Source: Erysipelotrichaceae bacterium (lineage in GTDB: Bacteria > Bacillota_I > Bacilli_A > Erysipelotrichales > Coprobacillaceae). Taken from it: a stretch of 64,000 nucleotides of DNA. The translations under genes were made by a program, and so were the position numbers. Below, piece by piece: positions 34,733 to 42,109 of this stretch; the stretch's first letter is position 1, and each line of letters starts with the position of its first letter. Location: positions 1-64,000 of the forward strand of contig JAGZJH010000002.1 of the NCBI GenBank assembly GCA_018365815.1, in the 5' to 3' direction. The notes under the pieces are model-generated. The model was not told where the DNA came from, made no database searches, and saw only the letters and a program-made list of their open reading frames with translations.

Positions 34733-36359
34733 GAGACTGCTGAAAAAGTAGTTACCTAAAAAAATCAGTTTTCGTTATTTTAAAAAATTCGGAAACTGAT
34801 TTTTTATTTTGTTATTTTCTTTGATTTTATGATGCTATTTTTTAATTATTTCTTTTCTTTTTCATTGCTTAATCGTATTATTCTTTTCATATTTGTCAAA
34901 AAGAGCGCAGAAGCCCCTTGTATTGTCATGCCTATTTTTCAGCATGAATTCGCCTTATCGTACCCATATTGTTTTTTTTAATTCTGCATTCTTTGCTTCT
35001 ATTTTATATCGTTCACTGTATAATGTGGAAAACTCCTCTGTTTTCATATAATCCATTTGTTTGATGTGAATATCTTTTTTTATCGTTACGCTATAACTTT
35101 TGCTTTTTGCTCCTTCTTTATAACACCCTTCCTTAAATGGACAATATTTACATTTTTCTACTTCAAAAAAATATATTTCGCATTCACTGTTATTATTATG
35201 TTTATTTCCTTTTTGATATATTTTTTTATTGCCATGCGTTACCATATTGCTTAGTTTGCTTACGTTTTTTATATGATTTTCTTCACAATAATTTAGATTA
35301 TCTTCTTCACTATATGCTCCATCTCCTATCACTGCTTCTACTTCTATTCCATTTTGTGCGCTTTTTTCTATTAATTTTTTCATTTCTTTTCCATCGTGTT
35401 TTTTCGCCACTAGTTATAGTTGCTGCTGTTATGATTCTTTCTGGTGTCATTGCGATATGTGTCTTATATCCAAAAAATGATGTATCTGCTGTTTTATGTC
35501 CAATTTTAGCGTCCTTATCCTTAGAATATTCCAACTCTATTTCTGTACCTTCCATTGTTTCATTAAGAAATTCCATTTGTTCTTTTACATTTGGAAGTTT
35601 CTCAAATCGTCCATCTTCTTTTAGTATTTTCAATAACTCTTTCGTATATTCTATCTGGTTTTCCAATATTCCACTAGATTCTCGTTTTTTAGGCATCTTA
35701 TCATGCATTGTTTCATCGATCTTATAAACTGCTTTTCTCAAGTTCTTTGCTTGTCTAATCAATTCTTCTCTTGGCGATATATGACTATACATGGCATTGG
35801 TATGTGTTGAGTCAATTATGATTTTGTTTTTTGCTTCAATCAATCCTTCTTCAATTGCTAGTTGTACTATCTTTTCAATTAGTTTATCCATTAAGTTTTC
35901 TTCATTGTCTATCAATCTCTCACGACGAAAAACAGTTAATAAACTAGGGTTGATTAACTTGGTATCTTCGGGATTATATCCTAGAAAGCATTTAAATAGC
36001 ATATCTGTCAATGTTCGTTCGACTAGTCCTCTATCTGATAATTTGAAATAAGATTTTAATAATAAAAATTTGAACATTCTAATAACATCTTCTGCTGTTC
36101 TCCCCATAGTAGATGAATATTTATCTTTTAGCATATCTACTACAAATGAAAAATCAGCCAAATCATTTAGCTGTCTCCAGAAATTATCATTCGAAATTAA
36201 GATATCATATAATTCTATATGTTGACTAAAATTTAATTCTAGTTGGCTATCTGTTTTTAACATTTACATCACCCTTTTTTTGTATATGTATAATTATATC
36301 AAAAAAAGATTACCATAAATTATTTTACAGTAATCTCTTGATACTTTTTCAGCAACCTC
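34733..36359 (-). mobile_element. IS1182-family-like insertion sequence
   Basis: Element of 1627 bp bounded by inverted repeats GAGACTGCTGAAAAAGTA (34733-34750) and, read inward from the right end at 36359, GAGGTTGCTGAAAAAGTA: 16 of 18 match. It is flanked by 8-bp direct repeats AGAAATTG. It holds a single transposase gene on the minus strand. The family assignment rests on the transposase type, the end sequence and the preference for hairpin targets known for IS1182 elements. It sits in the loop of the terminator after the TPR regulator gene. The uninterrupted version of this site is seen at 40264-40291. Confidence 0.85.
34846..36263 (-). pseudogene. IS1182-like transposase with frameshifts
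   Basis: DDE transposase frame starting at 36263. The N-terminus has the family layout (SSTMGRTAEDVIRMFKFLLL, LSDRGLVERTLTD, then NKIIIDSTHTNA and KTADTSFFGYKTHIA around the DDE core). The frame shifts at an A6 run (T6 on the plus strand, about 35399-35404), continuing as KHDGKEMKKLIEKSAQ and VEAVIGDGAYSEEDN; again at an A8 run (34972-34979) and at about 34937, after which TIQGASALFLTNMKRIIRL reaches a TAA at 34846. When repaired it is about 470 residues. So this copy is inactive, or the sequence carries homopolymer errors. Confidence 0.8.
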
Positions 36360-36367
36360 AGAAATTG
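36360..36367 (+). repeat. Target-site duplication, right copy
   Basis: AGAAATTG directly right of the insertion element, identical to 34725-34732. Confidence 0.85.
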
Positions 36368-36650
36368 CTTTCTTTTTATTTTGGGAAAAATAATTTTTTG
36401 AAATAAAAATTGCTTGTTTAAGCAATGATTTATTGAATGAACAAAGAATCATAGGTGTTTTATTAGTTTTTATAGATGATTTTCTAAAATAATTAAAATG
36501 GGAAAAATTTTATTTTTAACTTCAACGAGAAATAACAAAAATGGTGCAGTTGATTTGAAATGCGCAGATGATATAATGCAAATAGGGAAAGCGTTTTCCT
36601 AATTAAAACGATATGTGTTAGATAAATATTAATGTATAGGGGGAGATAAT
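36368..36650 (+). repeat. Duplicated terminator/promoter leader block, copy A
   Basis: About 280 bases closely related to 40281-40558. The most conserved part (about 36505-36600) includes AACAAAAATGGTGCAG, the promoter and the cre-like site. The beginning is the right half of the terminator cut by the insertion element. It precedes the bacteriocin gene. The rest of the gap up to 36911 is a long leader with a hairpin TTGTAGATGA/TCATTCTACAA at about 36745-36773 and no gene I can support. Confidence 0.85.
36550..36599 (+). promoter_or_regulatory. Module A promoter with cre-like site
   Basis: TTGATT (36550-36555), 16 bases, TATAAT (36572-36577), then GGAAAGCGTTTTCC (36586-36599), which fits the CcpA cre consensus TGWNANCGNTNWCA at all positions except the two outer ones. 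Located just after the start point, it would block transcription when CcpA binds. The predicted leader to the bacteriocin ATG is about 330 bases. Confidence 0.6.
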
Positions 36651-36911
36651 ATTAATTTAGTTCTATTTAGAACAAAAAATAAATATTAGGTTAATTTGAA
36701 AACCGAAAAATAAGGGTTGTAACAGTAATGTTTAAATTTTGATATTGTAGATGAATAGATAATCATTCTACAAAGATAACAAATTAATAATAATGACATT
36801 ATTGTAAGAGATGAATGCATAGGGGAAAACAATCATTAGTATCACACGTAACCAAGAAATTGGAAAAGTGTTAAAGAGTAATTAAGTCATAAAATGAAAG
36901 GAGACATAACA

Positions 36912-37259
36912 ATGGAAAAGTTAAAAAAGATTTTCGTTATTGTAGGATTAATTGGAACAATTGGAGTAGGAGCAGCATTGCCTACTTTAGCGGCAACTGA
37001 AACACGTTACAATGTAAAGGAACAACAAGTCGAAGGTGATGGGAAAAATACACAATGGGTTTATGGAACACGTTTAGTCCTTTCTGGAACTTCTGGTTTT
37101 TCAAATTACTTTAGTAGTTCAAGAAATCATTCTAGCGAAGTGAAAATTGGAGGAATAACTGCAACAAGCAGCACAGCAGGTCCAGGTACTTTCTCAAATG
37201 CTAACAGAACTTCAAATTACGGAGCAACTGCTCAGTATTGTAGTTACATACTTTATTAA
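36912..37259 (+). CDS. Lactococcin 972-family bacteriocin precursor
   Basis: Secreted bacteriocin precursor of 115 residues. The N-terminus is a Sec signal peptide (MEKLKKIFVIVGLIGTIGVG, then AALPTLAA with cleavage probably after LAA, about residue 28). The mature part of about 87 residues has the family features: an aromatic/Gly segment (QWVYGTRLVLSG), a Ser/Asn-rich SGFSNYFSSSRNHSSEVKI and an aromatic end (ATAQYCSYILY). Lactococcin 972 itself has 66 mature residues and inhibits septum formation via lipid II. Start at 36912: AAAGGAGA lies seven bases upstream. Followed by the two proteins expected in this family's clusters. Confidence 0.88.
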   Translation: MEKLKKIFVIVGLIGTIGVGAALPTLAATETRYNVKEQQVEGDGKNTQWVYGTRLVLSGTSGFSNYFSSSRNHSSEVKIGGITATSSTAGPGTFSNANRTSNYGATAQYCSYILY

Positions 37260-37293
37260 TCATTATCTTGTCTTCTCTTTTGTATATATTGAG

Positions 37294-37319
37294 AAGTTAT
37301 GGTTTTTATCATAACTTTT
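37294..37319 (+). terminator. Weak terminator after the bacteriocin gene
   Basis: AAGTTATG, loop of eight, CATAACTT and four T. A leaky stop here would give more precursor than transporter mRNA. Confidence 0.6.
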
Positions 37320-37396
37320 CGTATTTTTATTTGAGATTTTTTAATAACTACTAAAGAAAAGTAATTTGAAATAATCACAGAGAGGGGGAAATTGAA

Positions 37397-39625
37397 GTGA
37401 AAAAACTTTTAAACTTTTTTTCAGTTGCAGTAATAATCGTGTCTTTTTGTATCAGTTATTTAAATATGAAAGAACAAGATCATTCGCAATGGTTTAATTA
37501 CGCTAAAAATAATACGACGATGGAAATTGTTTTAAATAATACCAGTATGTCTAATGAAGATATTTATGAACAATTTCTTGCGTTATCTCAACATTATAAT
37601 CTTAATATTATTAAAGAAAATTATTTTTATGATGAACATAATCAATTGACTATGAATTATTCAGTGATTTTAAATCATGAATTAGCCAATCAAAAAACAT
37701 TAAAGAGTGGTGAATATATTAACCCCTCAAATACTTTAGATGATGTTTATATTAGTACAATTAAGAGTGATGATACTCAACAAGTGGGTTGGTTAGATGA
37801 TTTTCTTGCGGACGATCAAGTAAATATTATGACATTAAAACATTACTTGAATAAAGATTATTCAATGGAGGGAACTTACCAAATTCAATTAGTGAATTTA
37901 AATGATAAAGATGAAATCATCAATGCTATTTCAATGAGTTTTAATATCCCTATTGCTGATTTAAGCAGTAATTATAGTCTTAGAGATTCTGGTAATTTAT
38001 ATGTGAAAATATTAAAAACATTAGAAGTTGTGATGTTTGTTTCATTAGCTATTACAATTGTATTTTATGTTTCTAAATTGTTTACAAAAATTGGAATTTA
38101 TAAATTAAATGGATATACTAATTTTGATATTTGGCTTAAATTAATTTTGCCGACAATTTTACTACAATTTTGCTTGTTAATCATAATTAGTATTGGTTCA
38201 TGGATTGTTTTGAAAAATATTGATTTTATGTTTGTAGCCACTATTATTAAACAGATGAGTATAGCAATACTAATGACATTAATATGTTCATATTTATTAT
38301 TCTATTTTGTAAAACAATATTCTATTTCAAAATTAATCAAAGGTGAAAATTTATCAAAGTTATTAATTAGAATTAATCGATTTATTAGAATTGCATCATT
38401 AACATTAATTACAATATTATTTAGTTTTGTAATGTGTAAAATGGATCAATACAAAAATATGGAAAAAGCATTGTCTTATTGGAATAAGTATAGTGATTAT
38501 GCAATGCTTAATTATTATCAATCAACAAATACCGGTGCTGAAATGACACAAGTAGATAATGAAACCCTAGAACGAGAAGAATACGAGTACTATAAATATT
38601 TAGAATCAATTGATGCATTTTCAGTATCTACTGAGGAACGAAATATAAACCGATATTCTTCACAAGAACCAAAACCAGATCATCTTCCAAATGATTATAA
38701 TTTTTATGAAATGAAAGTTAATACTACTTATTTTGATACTTTAGGAATTAAAGCTATGAAAGGTCAAGATATTAAAGTAGATATTAAAGATCCAATAAGA
38801 TACACACTTATCCCTAAATCCAAAGAAAAGGATTTAGAAACAATTCAATTTACTTTAAATATGGATTCAAGTGATTATAGTAAGCGTAGACTTAGTGATC
38901 AACAATTAATAGAAACAAAATATTTAATTTATGATGATACAAAAAATAATAAATTCTTTTCGTTTAATGTTCATATTAATGCAAATGATGGCAATATGTT
39001 AACTTCACCGGTTATTACAGTATTCAATAGTTATTCAGGAACGGCTTCGGATCTTCAAGTTCAAGCGACAGGAATTAATTCACATATCAAAATTCCTATG
39101 CAAGGAAAAACAATCAAAGAATTTAATGAAATGATACAACCGATGGCTACACAAATCATGCCTGAAAAAATGAAAGTTGATGGAAATGTAGTTTATTTTA
39201 CAGTTGAGGGAATATTTGATGAACAAAATGCACTTATTGCACAAGGAATAAGACAAGGAATAGTTTTATTTGTTTTAGTCATTATTTTATATGTTATTAT
39301 CAGTTTCCAAAGTAATGAGTTATACTTAAATGCGAATAGTAAACGATTAGCGGTATTAAAATTAAGTGGATATTCATTTAAAGACCGTTATCAAAAATAT
39401 TTAAGTAAGATTAGGACAGATGAAATTATACTTACAATTGTTTATATTGTTATGATAATGTATCAATCATATTATTTCAAAGATATGATGATGGTGTCTT
39501 ACAAAGCAAGTAAGGTTTTATACGTATTGTTTATTCCGCTGGTTTTAATTGATTATGTCATGACAAAATTAGTGATTAGAAAAAAAGAAATCAAGAACTT
39601 AAACAAGGTTCTTAAAGGAGAGTAG
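37397..39625 (+). CDS. Bacteriocin-associated integral membrane protein (DUF1430-like), module A
   Basis: Membrane protein of 742 residues of the kind found next to lactococcin 972-type precursors and thought to act in immunity or export. A helix at about 5-22, a large outer domain, a block of helices at about 210-350, a second outer domain (about 360-610) and three C-terminal helices (about 615-640, 675-695, 705-722), an FtsX/MacB-like two-lobed layout. The GTG at 37397 follows AGAGGGGGA. Three bases separate it from the ATPase gene, so the two form one transporter. Paralogous to the product of 42110-44287. Confidence 0.82.
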   Translation: MKKLLNFFSVAVIIVSFCISYLNMKEQDHSQWFNYAKNNTTMEIVLNNTSMSNEDIYEQFLALSQHYNLNIIKENYFYDEHNQLTMNYSVILNHELANQKTLKSGEYINPSNTLDDVYISTIKSDDTQQVGWLDDFLADDQVNIMTLKHYLNKDYSMEGTYQIQLVNLNDKDEIINAISMSFNIPIADLSSNYSLRDSGNLYVKILKTLEVVMFVSLAITIVFYVSKLFTKIGIYKLNGYTNFDIWLKLILPTILLQFCLLIIISIGSWIVLKNIDFMFVATIIKQMSIAILMTLICSYLLFYFVKQYSISKLIKGENLSKLLIRINRFIRIASLTLITILFSFVMCKMDQYKNMEKALSYWNKYSDYAMLNYYQSTNTGAEMTQVDNETLEREEYEYYKYLESIDAFSVSTEERNINRYSSQEPKPDHLPNDYNFYEMKVNTTYFDTLGIKAMKGQDIKVDIKDPIRYTLIPKSKEKDLETIQFTLNMDSSDYSKRRLSDQQLIETKYLIYDDTKNNKFFSFNVHINANDGNMLTSPVITVFNSYSGTASDLQVQATGINSHIKIPMQGKTIKEFNEMIQPMATQIMPEKMKVDGNVVYFTVEGIFDEQNALIAQGIRQGIVLFVLVIILYVIISFQSNELYLNANSKRLAVLKLSGYSFKDRYQKYLSKIRTDEIILTIVYIVMIMYQSYYFKDMMMVSYKASKVLYVLFIPLVLIDYVMTKLVIRKKEIKNLNKVLKGE

Positions 39626-39628
39626 ACT

Positions 39629-40264
39629 ATGGAAATCGTAAAAATAGAGAATTTGAATAAACAATTTGGAGAACATATAATATTTGAGAATTTTAATTTA
39701 AGTGTGAATGAGGGAGAAATGATGGCAATTATGGGACCCTCAGGGTGTGGGAAATCGACATTATTAAATATCATTGGATTAATAGAAACATTTGAAGCAG
39801 GAGAATACACACTATTTGAAAAGAAGAATGTGAAAGTGAATACAGATGAATCAGCAATATTGATAAGAAATCATATCAATTATCTATTTCAAAACTTTGC
39901 ATTAATAGATGAAGATAGTGTAGAAGAAAATCTAATGATAGCATTAAGATATGTCAAGCTGACAAAAGAGGAAAAGAAGAAAAAGATCGAAGAAGTATTA
40001 GAAAAACTAAATATGGAAAAATATCTAAAAGCAAAGATCAATGAATTAAGTGGAGGGCAACAACAAAGAATAGCGATCGCAAGAGTAATGCTTAAACCAT
40101 GTGATTTGATATTAGCAGATGAGCCGACGGGATCTCTCGATGAGGACAATAAATTAATGATAATGTCACTATTAAAAGAATTGAATGAACAAGGGAAAAC
40201 AATCATAATTGTGACACATGATCCAGAAGTTGGAAATATGTGTCAAAGAGTGATTAATTTATAA
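39629..40264 (+). CDS. ABC ATPase of the lactococcin 972-type system, module A
   Basis: ATP-binding protein of 211 residues that should energise the preceding membrane protein. Walker A GPSGCGKSTLL (about 36-46), Q loop LFQNFAL, signature LSGGQQQRIAIARV, Walker B LILADEPTGSLDED and H loop IVTHDPE intact. The short length is usual for this family. The 3' end carries the terminator that starts the next leader block. Its codon style (many AGA and ATA codons) differs slightly from housekeeping genes here. Confidence 0.9.
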   Translation: MEIVKIENLNKQFGEHIIFENFNLSVNEGEMMAIMGPSGCGKSTLLNIIGLIETFEAGEYTLFEKKNVKVNTDESAILIRNHINYLFQNFALIDEDSVEENLMIALRYVKLTKEEKKKKIEEVLEKLNMEKYLKAKINELSGGQQQRIAIARVMLKPCDLILADEPTGSLDEDNKLMIMSLLKELNEQGKTIIIVTHDPEVGNMCQRVINL

Positions 40265-40291
40265 AAGAAAGTGAGAAATTACTTTCTTTTT
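40264..40291 (+). terminator. Terminator between modules A and B
   Basis: AAAGAAAGT (40264-40272), loop GAGAAATT, ACTTTCTTT (40281-40289), T run. Same sequence type as the terminator split by the insertion element at 34.7 kb. Confidence 0.82.
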
Positions 40292-40558
40292 ATTTTGGGA
40301 AAAATTAATATTTAGAAGGATAAATTAATGTTTAAAGATATAATTTATGTAATTAGACACATAATGATGGCATTTCATTAGTTTTATAGGTGATTTTCTT
40401 AAATAATCAAAATGGGAAAAATTTTATTTTCAACTTCAACAAGAAATAACAAAAATGGTGCAGTTGATTTAAAATATGCAGATGATATAATGCAAATATG
40501 GAAAGCGATTTCCTTGACGAGATATGTGTTAGATAACTAATTAATGTATTGGAGGGAT
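40281..40558 (+). repeat. Duplicated terminator/promoter leader block, copy B
   Basis: Related to 36368-36650 along its length; the last 150 bases are nearly identical. Contains the module B promoter and cre-like site. The gap 40265-40610 holds nothing else I can support. Confidence 0.85.
40464..40513 (+). promoter_or_regulatory. Module B promoter with cre-like site
   Basis: TTGATT (40464-40469), 16 bases, TATAAT (40486-40491), then GGAAAGCGATTTCC (40500-40513), at the same spacing as in copy A. Conservation of both elements in the two copies supports function. Confidence 0.6.
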
Positions 40559-40610
40559 ATTGGAAGTAAAATAATCAATTATTCAATTATTTTGTAAAGA
40601 AAAGGAGCGA

Positions 40611-41247
40611 ATGAAAAAACGAAATTAAAAAATGTATTCAGTGTATTAATATTATCCTCATTGTTAATTCCAACTGCTGGAACAACTAATGTCAATGCTA
40701 AATCTGTTCGTACTGGAGAATTGATATAACAAATATTCTTGCTAATCCAGATGTAGAAGTTGAGAAATATACTGCAGAGGAGTATAAAACAGTAATTTTG
40801 GAAGATGAAAATTTGGCAAGTAAAGAAAAAGATGAAATGATAGAAAAAGTGGATGTGATTTCAAAACAAAAAGATGCGTATGATTATTGGAGAATTTACG
40901 ATGTTTGCCAAGTGACTTCTAGTTATACTTGTAGACCATATTTTTATACATACTCTGAATTTGCAACTGGAGGTTATTCAGCTAGAATAATTGAAGTATT
41001 AAATGCCAATATAGATAGAAATTATAATGGAATTAGTAAACAATTCAAAGGTTCATTATATTATCATTTAGAAGCAAGTAACAAATTATATTGGGATTTA
41101 AATGGTGATTTTTATAATAATGGTTCGACAACTTATTCGGGTGGAGTTAATATTAAAGTTGGAGGATCTACAACTGTTAATTTCTCTATTTCTGGATCTT
41201 CAAATTATTATGCATATTGTAATAAATATGATAGAGTCACTTTTTAA
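40611..41247 (+). pseudogene. Secreted protein of module B, apparently frameshifted twice
   Basis: An ATG at 40611 follows AAAGGAGCG but stops after five codons; with one more A in the A6 run (40614-40619) it reads a signal peptide (KLKNVFSVLILSSLLIPTAG, cleavage near VNAKS). A second one-base loss near 40727 joins this to DITNILANPDVEVEKYTAEE and on to the stop at 41247, about 210 residues in all. The C-terminal part (residues about 140-210: FKGSLYYHLEASNKLYWDLN, then GDFYNN and a Ser/Gly/Tyr-rich end) resembles the next protein. I recognise no family. Position right after a bacteriocin-type leader suggests an exported effector or immunity partner. Confidence 0.6.
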
Positions 41248-41376
41248 TACTAAAATCATATAATTTTAATATGAGGAATAATGGAAAGTGAGAAAATTAT
41301 TACTCCTTTTGTTATTAAAATATTCTTATTTCGCTACTTTTTTGGAAAAATTAATGTAGTTAAATAAATTTTTGCA

Positions 41377-41385
41377 TGGTATAAT
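41377..41385 (+). promoter_or_regulatory. Extended -10 box before the anchored protein gene
   Basis: TGGTATAAT (41377-41385), with AAAGGAG at 41412-41418 and the ATG at 41428. A separate promoter inside module B is plausible. Confidence 0.45.
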
Positions 41386-41427
41386 TTAATAAAGAAATTG
41401 GTTTATAAAAGAAAGGAGTGTATTTGT

Positions 41428-42030
41428 ATGTTTAAAAAATACAAAATTTTAATTATTGTTTGTATTTTAGCAATTGTCGGAGTTGGAGGGTATATGTGGA
41501 CTAAATCAGAAACTGAACCCAAGTCTAAAGAAATTCCTCAAGGCGTTTTAAATGAAGTGAGTTATGAAAAAATGATTGAAAATATTTCAATGTATAATGA
41601 AATTAGTATTGAAGATGCGAAAAAACAATTTAGTAATCAATCATCATCTACAACAAAGTATTATGAACTCATCGAACCGGTAGAAGTTACAGAAGATTAT
41701 CATGCAGCGATGTATTTTAGTTTCTTAATTGAAAAAGACAGTAGTGGAACTTCAACTGTAAAAGAAGTAACTAACGCTTGCTTAGTCACATCTAACTTAT
41801 TAGATAATAATATTAAAGCAAAGGAATTTGCAGGTAATGTGGCGGTTCATTTACAAGATCATAAAACAGTTTATTATGATATTAATGGAGATTTCTGTAA
41901 TTTAAACTTATCCACTTCAACAAGTATTGAAAACGCAGATGGAGTTGTAACACTACCCGAAAATAATGAAACACATCAATTATATAAATATGTCAATGTT
42001 TCTCAAGAAAAAGAAGTAGTTGTAAAGTAA
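41428..42030 (+). CDS. Membrane-anchored protein with NGDF domain, unknown function
   Basis: Protein of 200 residues with an N-terminal helix (KILIIVCILAIVGVGGYMW, about 5-23) and an outer domain. Its segment FAGNVAVHLQDHKTVYYDIN followed by GDFCN matches FKGSLYYHLEASNKLYWDLN and GDFYN in the preceding secreted protein, so the two are related; the N-terminal halves also both have an acidic, Lys-rich helical stretch. The ATG at 41428 is preferred over an upstream TTG because AAAGGAG lies nine bases before it. Role unknown; location within the transporter module suggests immunity or an exported partner. Confidence 0.7.
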   Translation: MFKKYKILIIVCILAIVGVGGYMWTKSETEPKSKEIPQGVLNEVSYEKMIENISMYNEISIEDAKKQFSNQSSSTTKYYELIEPVEVTEDYHAAMYFSFLIEKDSSGTSTVKEVTNACLVTSNLLDNNIKAKEFAGNVAVHLQDHKTVYYDINGDFCNLNLSTSTSIENADGVVTLPENNETHQLYKYVNVSQEKEVVVK

Positions 42031-42057
42031 CATTAAGTTAGGAAGTATTTACCGAAC

Positions 42058-42083
42058 AAGGAAGGAAATCCTTCCTTATTTTT
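42058..42083 (+). terminator. Terminator within module B
   Basis: AAGGAAGG, loop AAAT, CCTTCCTT, then ATTTTT. As in module A, it separates the small secreted products from the transporter genes. Confidence 0.7.
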
Positions 42084-42109
42084 ATATATTATAATAGGTG
42101 GGAGATTAT

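Noticed and set aside
35137..35727. Plus-strand open frame of 196 codons inside the insertion element
   Set aside because: It is antisense to the transposase, has Ser/Leu/Phe-rich low-complexity translation and no RBS.
36361..36911. CRISPR or tandem repeats in the AT-rich gap before the bacteriocin gene
   Set aside because: Only one pairwise duplication (copy at 40.3 kb) is present; no regularly spaced repeats were seen there or elsewhere.
40798..41247. Independent gene starting with TTG at 40798
   Set aside because: No RBS precedes it, and coding sequence continues upstream in frame to a signal peptide interrupted by frameshifts.
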